Assembly: GCF_001667505.1 (NCBI RefSeq)
Contig: NZ_LZHZ01000027.1
Coordinates: forward strand, 124,001 to 188,000
From: Mycobacterium sp. ACS1612
GTDB lineage: Bacteria > Actinomycetota > Actinomycetes > Mycobacteriales > Mycobacteriaceae
Length of the DNA stretch: 64,000 nucleotides
Direction of reading: 5' to 3'
The translations under genes were made by a program, and so were the position numbers. Positions 36,002-45,103 of this stretch are shown here, in pieces; the first letter of the stretch is position 1, and every line of letters begins with the position of its first letter. The notes below the pieces were generated by a model, which was not told where the DNA came from, did no database searches, and worked only from the letters and a program-made list of their open reading frames with translations.

Positions 36002-37365
36002 GCGCGCGCCCGCTCCGACAGCCCGAGGTCGGCGATGGGCACGTCGATGGTCGTGTTCGTCTTCTGGATCGCGCGGACAAGTTGGTCGTGGGGCACCCCG
36101 GCGAGGAAGGCGTCGATCACCCGCTCGAAGTTCGAGATCAGTCCTTCCACCTGAGTCGACAGGCGCATGAAGTCAAATCCCCGGGCGTGCAGGCCTTTTT
36201 GTTGGCGCGGCAGATTCGAGAAGTCTTGAGCCGGGATGGTCGGCCAGCTGGGGTCGTCGGGCGGCAACGGTTGCGGCGGTGTCGGCTTACCCGGCGAGCG
36301 ATCGTTCGGATAACGGGTGAGCGACCAGATCTCGAAGAGCGTCTGTTCAGGTCCCAGCGGCCGGATGCGATACGACGAGGCGCTGCTGTATTGCGGCAGG
36401 ATGAAGTAGTGCGGGAAGCAGAACCCGATCGGGTCGATCACCCCGCGACGATCCAGGTCATTGAGATCCGGAAAGTCACATCCGCGGGCCCGGTGCCACG
36501 CCGTGACCGCGTCGTTGACCGCGCCGCGCCAGGTCGCCATCGCCGCGGCGGGGTCGTCGGGCAGCGACATGTTCTGCAGCCCTTCGGCGATCCGCACGTC
36601 GTTCTCATGGGTCATGCCGCCCATGCCGGAACCCAGCGTGCGCATGAAATGCAAACTGGTCTCGATGAGCGGGTGCACCGGCGAGTCGTCGGGGCGATGC
36701 GACGACGGCAGCAACTGCGGGTGGGTCTGCGGGACGTGATACCCCTCCATGAAGGCTTCTGTCGCCAGCTTCCAATTGACCGGTAGCAGGCACGATTTCC
36801 ACCATTCGGTGCGCAGCGCGCCGACGTTCCACTCGTCATGGCGGGACGCGAACGGCTCGATGCACTCCCGCAACGGCGGCGCGTCGTCGTCGAGGTTGAT
36901 CCACGCACAGCCACCCCACAGCTCGCACCGCACCGAAACCAACGCGAGATCGGTTGCCTGCAGGTTGCTTTCGCCAAAGATCTCGGGCCGCAGGACGAAG
37001 GTATTGGCCCCGTCGAGGCTCCAGCACCACCCGTGGAACGGGCAGACGAAGTTGCGGCGCGACCCGCAGCCTTCGACGATCTTCATCCCGCGATGACGAC
37101 ACGAGTTGTGAAACGCGCGGACATTGTCATCGCCGACTCGCACCACGATGACGGACTGGTCGAGGATTTCGTACTCGACGAAGTCGCCGCTCGACGGTAT
37201 CTCTTCGAGTCGGCATGCCATCTGCCACACGCGCGGCCAGAACAACTCCGCTTCGAGCGCATAGAACTCGCAGTCGTAGTAGCGCTGTTTGGGGATCCGA
37301 TCCACCGTCTGCACCGCCCACGGAATCCGAAACGGTGTCCAGTCCACTTCGGTCAACGACATCAC
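35995..37365 (-). CDS. Rieske [2Fe-2S] ring-hydroxylating oxygenase, alpha subunit
   Basis: Terminal oxygenase of 456 aa, the longest of the three. Rieske ligands Cys89, His91 (SCRHRGM) and Cys108, His111 (CPFHGW). Mononuclear iron His210 and His215 (EGYHVPQTH). The C-terminal half is extended with a Pro-rich segment (about 370-395). ATG 37365 is followed by a second ATG. Cotranscribed with the KstD-like enzyme, pointing to a ring hydroxylation/dehydrogenation step. Site F lies 19 bp upstream. Confidence 0.9.
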   Translation of the reverse strand: MMSLTEVDWTPFRIPWAVQTVDRIPKQRYYDCEFYALEAELFWPRVWQMACRLEEIPSSGDFVEYEILDQSVIVVRVGDDNVRAFHNSCRHRGMKIVEGCGSRRNFVCPFHGWCWSLDGANTFVLRPEIFGESNLQATDLALVSVRCELWGGCAWINLDDDAPPLRECIEPFASRHDEWNVGALRTEWWKSCLLPVNWKLATEAFMEGYHVPQTHPQLLPSSHRPDDSPVHPLIETSLHFMRTLGSGMGGMTHENDVRIAEGLQNMSLPDDPAAAMATWRGAVNDAVTAWHRARGCDFPDLNDLDRRGVIDPIGFCFPHYFILPQYSSASSYRIRPLGPEQTLFEIWSLTRYPNDRSPGKPTPPQPLPPDDPSWPTIPAQDFSNLPRQQKGLHARGFDFMRLSTQVEGLISNFERVIDAFLAGVPHDQLVRAIQKTNTTIDVPIADLGLSERARAW

Positions 37366-37383
37366 CCTTTGGTGCGAGCTCGT

Positions 37384-37403
37384 ATCTTAGTAAAAATAGC
37401 AAG
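37384..37403. promoter_or_regulatory. operator-like site (site F)
   Basis: ATCTTAGTAAAAATAGCAAG, an imperfect palindrome (CTTAGTA, AAAA, TAGCAAG). It is the reference copy used here to compare all island sites and shares an exact 12-mer with site C. It lies in the 70-bp gap between the Rieske oxygenase (start 37365) and the DUF6457 gene (start 37436), at the right edge of the island. Confidence 0.6.
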
Positions 37404-37435
37404 TTCTCCATCGGTGCGGCGTCGATACTTAAGCC

Positions 37436-37684
37436 ATGGACAACTGGATCGACGAACTCGCGCGCGCAGTCGGCGAGGAGCCCCTCACGTCCGACGAGAT
37501 GACGAAACTGCTAGGTGCGGCGGGCGATGTCGCGCACCGGGTGGAGCGCAAGATGACGCCGCTTTCGACGTTTGTGCTCGGCTGTGCCGTCGGGCGCAGG
37601 CTCGCCGACGGCGCGGATCGCGCGGACGCCCTCGGCGACACCCTGGGCCGGCTCGACGCGCTTCTCCCGCCGCCACAGGGCTAG
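37436..37684 (+). CDS. DUF6457-type small protein
   Basis: Helical 82-aa cytoplasmic protein starting MDNWIDELARAVGEEPL, with TPLSTFVLGCAVGRRLA in the middle; it matches the actinobacterial DUF6457 pattern, often seen near molybdenum-cofactor genes. No such genes are seen here. It is divergent from the island's last operon across site F, so it may be regulated by chance of position rather than function. Function unknown. Confidence 0.75.
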   Translation: MDNWIDELARAVGEEPLTSDEMTKLLGAAGDVAHRVERKMTPLSTFVLGCAVGRRLADGADRADALGDTLGRLDALLPPPQG

Positions 37685-37695
37685 ACGTAGCAGTT

Positions 37696-37713
37696 GTTGG
37701 GCGGTCGCCCAAC
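37696..37713. promoter_or_regulatory. perfect 8+8 palindrome, likely TetR operator
   Basis: GTTGGGCG-GT-CGCCCAAC is a perfect inverted repeat with a 2-bp centre, ending 15 bp before the ATG of the TetR-family gene. Its composition is quite different from the AT-rich island sites. TetR-type regulators commonly bind such short palindromes in their own promoter, so autoregulation is likely. Confidence 0.7.
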
Positions 37714-37728
37714 CGTTAGTCTGCCTCC

Positions 37729-38382
37729 ATGTCGAGCAAGCCCGCTGACGAGCAGCCACGCGTCGGCCGTGAGGCGACACGGGAGGCCCTGATCGAGGCG
37801 ACCGCCCAAATCATGCTCGACGAGGGTTATGCGGCGGCGACGTCGCGGCGGGTCGCGGCCAAGGCGGGGGTCAAGCCCGCGCTGGTGCACTACTACTTCC
37901 CCAGCATGGATGACCTGTTCGTCGCCGTGCTGCGCGACAAGGCCGAGCACAATCTGCAGCGTCAACGCGAGGCGATCGCCGATGCGCAGCCCCTGCACGC
38001 TTTGTGGCTGCTCAACAGCGCGACCGACGCCCAACTCTTCACCGAGTTTCTTGCGATGGCCAACCATCGTAAGGCCATCCGCAGCGAGATCTCGGCCTAC
38101 GCCATGCGTTTCCGCGACGTGGAGGAGGGCGTGGTGACGCTGGCGTTGAAGGCCCGCGGCGTGGACCTCGAGCAGTTCCCGCCGGTGGTCATGTCGATGA
38201 TCATGGGTGGCTTGGCCCGGATGGTGATGCACGAGCAGGGATTGGGCATCACGCACGGTCACGAGGAGGCCACCGCCTTCATCGAACGCTGCCTGGAGCG
38301 CTTCGAGATGCCGGTTTGGGACAAGTCGAGTGACCCAGCGCCGGCAGGTGGCCAGGAGGTGACCAGCAGCACAGTTACTTGA
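37729..38382 (+). CDS. TetR-family transcriptional regulator
   Basis: Protein of 217 aa with a TetR helix-turn-helix at about 18-65 (REALIEATAQIMLDEGY, then TSRRVAAKAGVKPALVHYYFPS). The ligand-binding domain is divergent, as usual. ATG 37729 lies just after a perfect palindrome. Its neighbours are the small DUF6457 gene before it and mmpS-mmpL after it (112 bp), so it may control the transporter, itself, or both; control of the catabolic island is less likely because its palindrome is unlike the island motif. Confidence 0.9.
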   Translation: MSSKPADEQPRVGREATREALIEATAQIMLDEGYAAATSRRVAAKAGVKPALVHYYFPSMDDLFVAVLRDKAEHNLQRQREAIADAQPLHALWLLNSATDAQLFTEFLAMANHRKAIRSEISAYAMRFRDVEEGVVTLALKARGVDLEQFPPVVMSMIMGGLARMVMHEQGLGITHGHEEATAFIERCLERFEMPVWDKSSDPAPAGGQEVTSSTVT

Positions 38383-38403
38383 GGTAATTGCTTCGCGATG
38401 AGA

Positions 38404-38428
38404 AGTTATACCGGCTAAGTTATAGCCG
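38404..38428. promoter_or_regulatory. repeats in the mmpS promoter region
   Basis: Direct repeat AGTTATA at 38404-38410 and 38418-38424 (14 bp apart), and an overlapping perfect inverted repeat CGGCTA-AGTTA-TAGCCG at 38412-38428. They lie 67-91 bp before the mmpS ATG and could be a regulator site or part of the promoter. They do not match the TetR palindrome at 37696. Confidence 0.4.
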
Positions 38429-38494
38429 CAGCGCTGTGAACAGGCATTAGAAGAGGGCATGAATGAGTAGCAAGGGTCGGGAGCGAATCGTCTG

Positions 38495-38923
38495 ATGTTG
38501 CGTTTCGCCAAGCGCAGTTGGGTCGTGCTGGTCATCCTGCTGGTGGTGGTCATCGCGGTATTCGTCGTGGACCGCTTCCGCGGCTTCTTTGGACACACCG
38601 TGCTCACCAAGCCGGGCGCAGGCCTGGTCAACGACCCCGAACCGTTCAACCCGAAGGTCGTCAAGTACGAGATCTTCGGCAACGGCAGCACCGCCACGAT
38701 CAACTACCTCGATCTTGACGCCCAACCGCAGAAGGCACTCAATGCCCCGCTGCCGTGGGAGCTGACCCTGACCACCACCGCGCCCGCGGCCAGCCCCAAC
38801 ATCATCGCCCAGAGTGACGGCAGCAGCATCACCTGCCGCATCACCGTCGACGGCGTGGTCAAAGACGAGAGGACCACTGACGGCGTGAACGCCCAGACGT
38901 TCTGCTTGGTGAAATCCGCATGA
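38495..38923 (+). CDS. mmpS: MmpS-family membrane protein
   Basis: Protein of 142 aa with one N-terminal membrane segment (about 8-27) and an exported beta-rich domain with two Cys (ITCRITVDG and TFCLVKS), the usual MmpS layout. MmpS proteins are accessory partners of the MmpL transporter encoded next to them. The 13-bp gap to mmpL shows one transcript. ATG 38495 is at the correct distance from the membrane segment. Confidence 0.9.
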   Translation: MLRFAKRSWVVLVILLVVVIAVFVVDRFRGFFGHTVLTKPGAGLVNDPEPFNPKVVKYEIFGNGSTATINYLDLDAQPQKALNAPLPWELTLTTTAPAASPNIIAQSDGSSITCRITVDGVVKDERTTDGVNAQTFCLVKSA

Positions 38924-38936
38924 GCGAGGTCGCCGC

Positions 38937-41843
38937 ATGAGCAATACACATGTCGGGGCGCACCCGATGATCCCGCGCTTCATCCGACTGTTCTCCGTGC
39001 CAATCCTTTTGGGCTGGATCGCGCTGACTGTCCTCGTGAACGTCATCGCCCCGCAGTTGGAAAAGGTCGGCGAGGCGCACGCGGTGTCGTTGGCGCCCAA
39101 TGACGCACCCTCGCTGGAGGCGATGCAGCGGGTTGGCAAGACGTTCCAGGAGTTCGACTCCAACAGCTCGGCGATGATCGTCCTGGAGGGTGATCAGCCA
39201 CTGGGCGATTCGGCGCACAAGTATTACGACACCCTGATCGACAAGCTCGAGACCGACAAGACGCACGTCGAACACATCCAGGATTTCTGGGGCGATCCGC
39301 TGACCGCGTCCGGCGCGCAGAGCGCCGACGGTAAGGCCGCCTACGTCCAGGTGTACCTCGCGGGTAACCAGGGCGAGAGCCTGTCCAACGAATCCGTCGA
39401 AGCCGTCCGCAAGATCGTCGATGACACGCCGCCACCGCCGGGGATCAAGGCCTACGTCACCGGGCCGGGACCGCTGATGACCGATCAGCACCATGCAGGC
39501 GACAAGAGCATCCAGCTGATCACCATGATCACGATCGCGGTGATCTTCGTGATGCTGTTGTTCGTCTACCGGTCCATCGTCACTGTCCTGCTGGTCCTGG
39601 TGATGATGTTCATCGAGTTGGCCGCGGCCAGGGGAATCGTTGCCGCCCTTGGTTATTACGACCTGATCGGGTTGTCGACATTCGCGGTCAACCTGCTCAC
39701 CACGCTGGCGATCGCCGCGGGAACCGACTACGCGATCTTCCTCGTCGGTCGGTATCACGAGGCGCGGGAGAACGGCGAGGACCGCGAAACCGCGTTCTAC
39801 ACCATGTATCACGGCACCGCGCACGTGATTCTGGGCTCGGGCCTGACCATCGCCGGCGCGACGTTCTGCCTTACCTTCACGCGACTCCCGTATTTCCAGA
39901 CGCTGGGCATCCCGTTGGCCATCGGCATGCTCGTCGCAGTCGCGGCGGCGCTGACCATGGCGCCCGCCCTGCTGACGGTCTGCAGCCGGTTCGGCTTGTT
40001 CGACCCGAAGCGCGCGATGAAGACCCGTGGCTGGCGACGGGTCGGTACCGCCGTGGTGCGCTGGCCGGGACCGATTCTCGCCGCGTCGGTGGCGCTGGCC
40101 CTGATCGGGTTGCTGGCCTTGCCGTCGTACAAGCCCAGCTACAACGACCGCAACTATCTGCCCAAGGACATTCCGGCGAACCTCGGCTACGCGGCAGCGG
40201 ATAGGCATTTCCCGCAAGCCCGGATGAATCCGGAGATGCTGCTGGTTGAAACCGACCATGACGTGCGCAACTCGGCGGACATGTTGGTGATCGACCGGAT
40301 CGCCAAGAGCATCTTCCACGTCCCCGGCGTCGGACGGGTGCAGTCCATCACCCGGCCGGAGGGCACCCCGATCGAGCACACCTCGATCCCGTTCCTGATC
40401 AGCATGCAGGGCACCAGCCAGCAGATGAATCAGGACTACATGCAAAAAGTCATGGACAACATGCTGAAGCAGGCCAATGACATGCAGACGTCCATCGCCA
40501 CGATGGAACGCATGCAGAACATCACTGTGCAGATGGCGGCCACCACGCACAGCATGGTCACCAAGATGAAGGGCATGACGGTCGACATCGAGGAATTGCG
40601 CGACCACATCGCCGATTTCGACGACTTCTTCCGGCCGCTGCGCAACTACTTCTACTGGGAGCCGCACTGCTACGACATCCCGGTCTGCTGGTCGATCAGA
40701 TCGATCTTCGACACCCTCGACGGTATCGACACGATGACCGACGACATCAAGAACCTGCTTCCCGACATGGAGAAGCTGGACACGTTGATGCCTCAGATGG
40801 TGGCTCTGATGCCGTCGATGATCGAGACGATGAAGAGCATGCAGCACATCACGCTGACCATGTATCAGAGCCAGAAGAGCCAGCAGGACCAGATGAAGGC
40901 GATGCAGGAGAACCAGGGCGCTATGGGCCAGGCGTTCGATGCATCCAAGAACGACGACTCGTTCTATCTGCCGCCGGAAGTCTTCGACAACCCCGACTTC
41001 AAGCGCGGCATGAAGATGTTCGTCTCCCCCGACGGAAAGGCCGTGCGCTTCATCATCTCTCACGAGAGTGACCCCGCGACTCCAGAGGGCATCGCGCTGA
41101 TCCCGCAGATCAAGAACGCGGCATTCGAGGCGATCAAGGGCACGCCGATGGAGGGCTCGAAGATCTACCTGGCCGGTACCGCGTCCACTTACAAGGACAT
41201 GCAGGAGGGTTCGAACTGGGACCTGCTGATCGCCGGGATCTCCTCGCTCTGCCTGATCTTCATCATCATGCTGTTGTTGACCAGGGCGGTGATCGCCTCG
41301 GCGGTCATCGTCGGCACGGTGCTGTTGTCCTTGGGTACGTCCTTCGGATTGTCCGTGCTGATCTGGGAACACATCCTGGGCATACCGCTGCACTGGATGA
41401 TCCTGGCGATGTCGGTGATCATCCTGCTGGCGGTGGGCTCCGACTACAACCTTTTGCTGGTGTCCCGGTTCAAAGAAGAGATACCCGCGGGCATCAAGAC
41501 GGGTATCATCCGGTCGATGGCGGGTACCGGCGCCGTGGTCACCTCGGCAGGCCTGGTGTTCGCGTTCACCATGATGTCGATGGTGGTCAGCGACCTGATA
41601 GTCGTGGGTCAGGTGGGTACGACGATCGGTCTTGGCCTGCTGTTCGACACTCTCGTGATCCGGTCGTTCATGACGCCCTCGATCGCGGCCCTGATGGGCC
41701 GCTGGTTCTGGTGGCCACAGAATGTCCGGACGCGGCCCGTACCATCGCCATGGCCGAAGCCGGTGCGGCATTCGGCTGACTCCCCGGTCCGCGTCGGCGC
41801 CAGCGGTGCCGACGACGAAAACCCAACGGGTCCAATCAGATAG
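38937..41843 (+). CDS. mmpL: MmpL-family RND transporter
   Basis: Inner-membrane exporter of 968 aa with the MmpL layout: first membrane helix at about 18-38, a large periplasmic loop, five further helices, a second large Met/Gln-rich coiled-coil-like loop (about 480-680, with many MQxM repeats), and six final helices. Both proton-relay Asp-Tyr pairs are present ([10 protein letters not shown] and [10 protein letters not shown]). Resembles the MmpL4/5 group, which with MmpS exports siderophores or lipids. Substrate here unknown; the neighbouring genes encode small secreted proteins and a methyltransferase. Confidence 0.93.
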   Translation: MSNTHVGAHPMIPRFIRLFSVPILLGWIALTVLVNVIAPQLEKVGEAHAVSLAPNDAPSLEAMQRVGKTFQEFDSNSSAMIVLEGDQPLGDSAHKYYDTLIDKLETDKTHVEHIQDFWGDPLTASGAQSADGKAAYVQVYLAGNQGESLSNESVEAVRKIVDDTPPPPGIKAYVTGPGPLMTDQHHAGDKSIQLITMITIAVIFVMLLFVYRSIVTVLLVLVMMFIELAAARGIVAALGYYDLIGLSTFAVNLLTTLAIAAGTDYAIFLVGRYHEARENGEDRETAFYTMYHGTAHVILGSGLTIAGATFCLTFTRLPYFQTLGIPLAIGMLVAVAAALTMAPALLTVCSRFGLFDPKRAMKTRGWRRVGTAVVRWPGPILAASVALALIGLLALPSYKPSYNDRNYLPKDIPANLGYAAADRHFPQARMNPEMLLVETDHDVRNSADMLVIDRIAKSIFHVPGVGRVQSITRPEGTPIEHTSIPFLISMQGTSQQMNQDYMQKVMDNMLKQANDMQTSIATMERMQNITVQMAATTHSMVTKMKGMTVDIEELRDHIADFDDFFRPLRNYFYWEPHCYDIPVCWSIRSIFDTLDGIDTMTDDIKNLLPDMEKLDTLMPQMVALMPSMIETMKSMQHITLTMYQSQKSQQDQMKAMQENQGAMGQAFDASKNDDSFYLPPEVFDNPDFKRGMKMFVSPDGKAVRFIISHESDPATPEGIALIPQIKNAAFEAIKGTPMEGSKIYLAGTASTYKDMQEGSNWDLLIAGISSLCLIFIIMLLLTRAVIASAVIVGTVLLSLGTSFGLSVLIWEHILGIPLHWMILAMSVIILLAVGSDYNLLLVSRFKEEIPAGIKTGIIRSMAGTGAVVTSAGLVFAFTMMSMVVSDLIVVGQVGTTIGLGLLFDTLVIRSFMTPSIAALMGRWFWWPQNVRTRPVPSPWPKPVRHSADSPVRVGASGADDENPTGPIR

Positions 41844-41851
41844 GTGTATTG

Positions 41852-42190
41852 ATGAAGGGAATGAGACTCGCTACGTTGGCCGCCGCGGCGGTAGCGCCCG
41901 CCCTGGTGTTCGCTGCTCCGGCGCACGCCGACCCCGACACGGATTTCGCGAACGAACTCCACACGTACGGCATCTACGGCCAGAAGGATTACAACGCGTG
42001 GATCGGCAAGATCACGTGTAAGCGGCTCTACAACGGGTTGGATGCGGACGCCGACAAGTCGGCGAAGTTCGTTTTCCTGCAGCTACCCAAGGGCAGCACC
42101 ACCGAACAGGCATGGCAGTTCCTCGGTGCATCGCTTCGCACCTACTGCCCGGATAAGCTGCCGGTGCTCGACGCAGCCGCCCACCAGTAA
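41852..42190 (+). CDS. small secreted DUF732-like protein
   Basis: Protein of 112 aa with signal peptide (MKGMRLATL to AHA near 25) and two Cys (GKITCKRLY, RTYCPDK) as in DUF732. It starts 8 bp after the mmpL stop, so it is probably on the mmpS-mmpL transcript. ATG 41852 is preferred over the TTG three bases upstream. Function unknown. Confidence 0.8.
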   Translation: MKGMRLATLAAAAVAPALVFAAPAHADPDTDFANELHTYGIYGQKDYNAWIGKITCKRLYNGLDADADKSAKFVFLQLPKGSTTEQAWQFLGASLRTYCPDKLPVLDAAAHQ

Positions 42191-42200
42191 GGAGTCAGAC

Positions 42201-42641
42201 ATGTTCATCAAAGCGAGTGTCGCGGCGGTTGCGGTCAGCGTGGCGGCGGTAGCCCTGCCCGCGGTCGCCTCCGCCGACGCCAGCGACGACTACCCGATTC
42301 CCAATCGCATCCTGAAGACCACGTGCACAGTCGACCAGTACATGGCGGCCGTGCGGGACGTCGAACCGGTCTACTACGAGCGCTACATGACCGACTACAA
42401 GAACCGGCCCGCCGACGTTCAGGACGCCGCGCGTGACCGCATCTACTGGTTCTTCTCGTTGGATTACGCCGGTCGGCGGCAGTATTCGGAGAACACCGCG
42501 ACCAACGTCTACTACGAGCAGGTGGCCACGCGTTGGGGCAACTGGGCCAAGCTGTTCTTCAACAACAAGGGTGTCGCCGCGCACGGCACCGACATCTGCA
42601 TGAACTACCCGCCGACCGACCCCACGGTCTGGACTTGGTGA
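42201..42641 (+). CDS. secreted DUF5078-type protein
   Basis: Protein of 146 aa. Signal peptide (about 1-25, ending ASADA), then a helical domain with ILKTTCTVDQYMAAVRDVEPVYY and a second Cys (TDICMNYPP) near the end; matches DUF5078, a mycobacterial exported family. AAGGAG lies 8 nt before ATG 42201. Fourth gene of the mmpS-mmpL group. Confidence 0.82.
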   Translation: MFIKASVAAVAVSVAAVALPAVASADASDDYPIPNRILKTTCTVDQYMAAVRDVEPVYYERYMTDYKNRPADVQDAARDRIYWFFSLDYAGRRQYSENTATNVYYEQVATRWGNWAKLFFNNKGVAAHGTDICMNYPPTDPTVWTW

Positions 42642-43276
42642 CGTCGGCGCCCCGACGAACACTCAACGAAGCGGTCACGCGGTTCTGGAGTCTGGCGGCG
42701 CCGCTGTACGACTCGCCTGCCCTGCAGCAGTGGGTGTACCGCCCGGCGCAGGACGAGGTGATCGCGGTGCTCGGCAGTCGCGGCGCCCGCCGGATCGCCG
42801 ACGTTGCCTGCGGCACAGGCATTCTCGCCAACCGAATCGCGGACGAGTTGGATCCTGACGAGATCTACGGCGTCGACATGTCCGATGGCATGCTCGCCCA
42901 GGCACGGGCCCGCACATCGAAGGTGCTGTGGCGCAAGGGACCTGCGGAGCACCTGCCGTTCGAGGACGGCACGCTGGACGCGGTCGTCACGACGTCGGCG
43001 TTTCACTTCTTCGATCAGCCGGCCGCGTTGCGCGAATTTCATCGCGTCCTTGCGCCAGGCGGTCTGACGGCGGTGGCGACATTGAGTCCCCGCCAGCGGC
43101 TGCCGCTGCACCGGCTATCCGCGAATCGACTGAACCCGGCGCACAATCCGACGCCGGCGGAGATGCGAAAGTTGTTCGCAAACACAGGCTTCCGCGTCGA
43201 AGATCAGCACCGCGTGCACCGTCCGGTCTGGACTCAGCTGCTGTCGGATCTGATCACCATCGGCGTCAAGCCCTAG
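42638..43276 (+). CDS. class I SAM-dependent methyltransferase
   Basis: Protein of 212 aa. SAM motif I is IADVACGTGILAN (about 48-60), motif II GVDMSDGML, motif III with LPFEDGTLDAVVTTSAFHFF. This is the UbiE/Coq5-like methyltransferase layout acting on small molecules or lipids. GTG 42638 overlaps the previous stop (GTGA), so it is translationally coupled to the DUF5078 gene. Its stop overlaps the stop of the convergent DUF7159 gene by 4 bp. Confidence 0.88.
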   Translation: MTSAPRRTLNEAVTRFWSLAAPLYDSPALQQWVYRPAQDEVIAVLGSRGARRIADVACGTGILANRIADELDPDEIYGVDMSDGMLAQARARTSKVLWRKGPAEHLPFEDGTLDAVVTTSAFHFFDQPAALREFHRVLAPGGLTAVATLSPRQRLPLHRLSANRLNPAHNPTPAEMRKLFANTGFRVEDQHRVHRPVWTQLLSDLITIGVKP

Positions 43277-44772
43277 GGCAAGCCGCTGAACAGCGTGCTC
43301 AAGGCCTGCTGGATGGGATCCGGTGTGGGCGATTGCGGTACTCCGGCGTCGGCCGGAGCAGCAGGCCCGACAGGACCCGGAGGCGGCCCGAAGGGGCCGG
43401 GCGCGGTGGCAGGCGGAACCACCCCAGCCGGCGGAGCGACAGGCGGCGGAGCGACGAGAACCCCAGGAGCAGCCACCGGCGGCTCCGGGACGGGCGCAGC
43501 GGGTGGCGGCGCAACGGGTGCCGCGAGTGGCGCCACCTCAGCGGGCGTCGAAACCGGCGCGGTGACCGGAACCGGAGTGCTCGGCACTGCGGACGGGGTC
43601 GGAAGCGCAACCGGTTGCGGTGTCGGGTGCGGCACCGGAACGGCGGTCGATTCCGGTGTGGTGATCGCCGCCTGCGCGGCAGGAACCGGCGATGTTTCCG
43701 GCACGGGTGGCGGCACGACGGCCAGCGGTTGAAGCTCCGGAGTGGACAGCGTCGTCGCCTGCGCGGGCACGGGGTGGACACTCGCCGACGTCACCGAAGC
43801 GCCTGAGCCCGAGGTGTCCGCGGCCTGTGCGGTGTCGGTTTCGACGTTCAGCGCCGAACCCGCGGCAAGCGAGAGTGCCGCGCCGAAAACCGCTACGGCG
43901 GCGGCCCCGATGGTCAATTTCTTGGCGTGCGCGCGTGCCCACGGCCGGTCCTGCTGCGGGGACTCGACGCGTGGTGTCGTGATGACCGTGGTCACCTCGG
44001 CGTCGACGACGGGCTCCGACGGCGGTACGACATTTTTCTTCGGACGCGTAATGCGCCAGGGCTTTTCGGTCGGTGCCTCGGTGGCCTGCACGGAACCGCT
44101 GGCGGCCGGCTCCACCGTGGCCAGTGCTGCGCCACGCGCTAGTGCCAGCTGGGTGTCGACCGAATCAGACACTGGGATGGGCAGCGCGTCAGCGACGGCC
44201 TGCGTGAGCTCATCCAAATCGGCATGCGCCCCAATGAGGTAGAGGCTTTCAGGCAACCAGCCGTCCTTACGAAACACCGTCCGTAACCACTCGACGAGAT
44301 CCTCGGCGGACTCGAGGTGGTCCGTGACTGCGGTACGCACAGTGCCCGCACCGGTGGCGATGACCATCATCGTCGCCGCGTTGGGTTCGAGGATGCACAG
44401 CCCGGACTTGGCGTGCTCGCTTTGCCGTCCGGTTTCGATACCCCAGAATTGCGCGGCCCGGCTGACGGCAACCGCGTGCACGTTGTCGAAGCCCAAGTCC
44501 CCCAAGGAGTTCAGCAGAGCAGCCGAGCCCGCCTCGACCTCCTGCGTCCAAGTCACATGAACCCAGCCCACCTTGTGCCCGCTGGCCGCCGCGATGGCTT
44601 GCGCGCCGCGCGCCGCCGCCGTGTGCGGTGCCGAGGCGGGGTCGGCGCCGTTTACAGCCGACGGCACGTCGAATACGTCGTGGTCGAGAACTGCGGGATC
44701 GGAGCCTTGTCCGTCGAGCAGCACCCAGCCGACGCTGGTGGACGTCACGGACAGTCCCAGCACTGATTGCAC
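43273..44772 (-). CDS. DUF7159-type protein with Pro-rich tail
   Basis: Mycobacterial protein of 499 aa. The N-terminal ~220 residues have an actin/hsp70-ATPase-like start (QSVLGLSVTSTSVGWVLLDGQG). A membrane segment follows at about 288-310 (KLTIGAAAVAVFGAALSLAA), then a ~180-residue tail of Pro, Ala and Val repeats (PVPAPP-like). Topology: N-domain in the cytoplasm, tail outside. Similar proteins are common in mycobacteria and of unknown function. TTG or ATG start near 44772. The repetitive tail drives the long overlapping frames on the opposite strand. Confidence 0.75.
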   Translation of the reverse strand: MQSVLGLSVTSTSVGWVLLDGQGSDPAVLDHDVFDVPSAVNGADPASAPHTAAARGAQAIAAASGHKVGWVHVTWTQEVEAGSAALLNSLGDLGFDNVHAVAVSRAAQFWGIETGRQSEHAKSGLCILEPNAATMMVIATGAGTVRTAVTDHLESAEDLVEWLRTVFRKDGWLPESLYLIGAHADLDELTQAVADALPIPVSDSVDTQLALARGAALATVEPAASGSVQATEAPTEKPWRITRPKKNVVPPSEPVVDAEVTTVITTPRVESPQQDRPWARAHAKKLTIGAAAVAVFGAALSLAAGSALNVETDTAQAADTSGSGASVTSASVHPVPAQATTLSTPELQPLAVVPPPVPETSPVPAAQAAITTPESTAVPVPHPTPQPVALPTPSAVPSTPVPVTAPVSTPAEVAPLAAPVAPPPAAPVPEPPVAAPGVLVAPPPVAPPAGVVPPATAPGPFGPPPGPVGPAAPADAGVPQSPTPDPIQQALSTLFSGLP

Positions 44773-45103
44773 CTTGGCTCCACTCTCGTCGCGAAACCGA
44801 TGTCGCCGTCACGGGTCAAGCGCTCACCCGAGGCGAGCATAGTTTGCTCACCCTCGCCCGTCATCTCGTCGTCTCCAGACGGCGGGCGCAACGACTTGCA
44901 GCGTTTATCGAGCCGCAGCCAGACGGCGTTACCCGATCCCCCCGCTGGGGAATATTGACGTTCCACATGGACACTCGCCTACCGGTCCTTCGCCATGCGC
45001 GTGCAGCGAGTTCACCGCTTGTACGCACTGCGTACGAGCTCTGTTCATGATTTGCTGGGCACCCACTCGAACGGCACGGCCTTCGTCCGTCGGCACTATG
45101 ACC
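44773..45103. other. gene-free gap
   Basis: 331 bp between the DUF7159-type gene and the arylsulfotransferase remnant. No coding stretch with family-like sequence was found on either strand, nor a tRNA or a convincing terminator. Confidence 0.5.

Noticed and set aside
4637..37365. Island as a recently acquired mobile element
   Set aside because: No integrase, transposase, flanking repeats or tRNA seen, and base composition and codon use look like those of the neighbouring genes.
37696..37713. TetR palindrome as the operator of the whole island
   Set aside because: It occurs only once in the window by eye and is GC-rich, unlike the AT-rich sites in the eight island promoters.
38859..41771. 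970-codon open frame on the minus strand opposite mmpL
   Set aside because: His/Arg/Gln-rich translation with no family pattern; it is a mirror of the high-GC codon use of mmpL, whose strand has clear membrane helices and Asp-Tyr motifs.
43290..43740. Gly-rich plus-strand frame that could suggest a PE-PGRS-like protein
   Set aside because: It is the reverse complement of the Pro/Ala/Val repeat tail of the DUF7159-type protein and lacks a PE domain.
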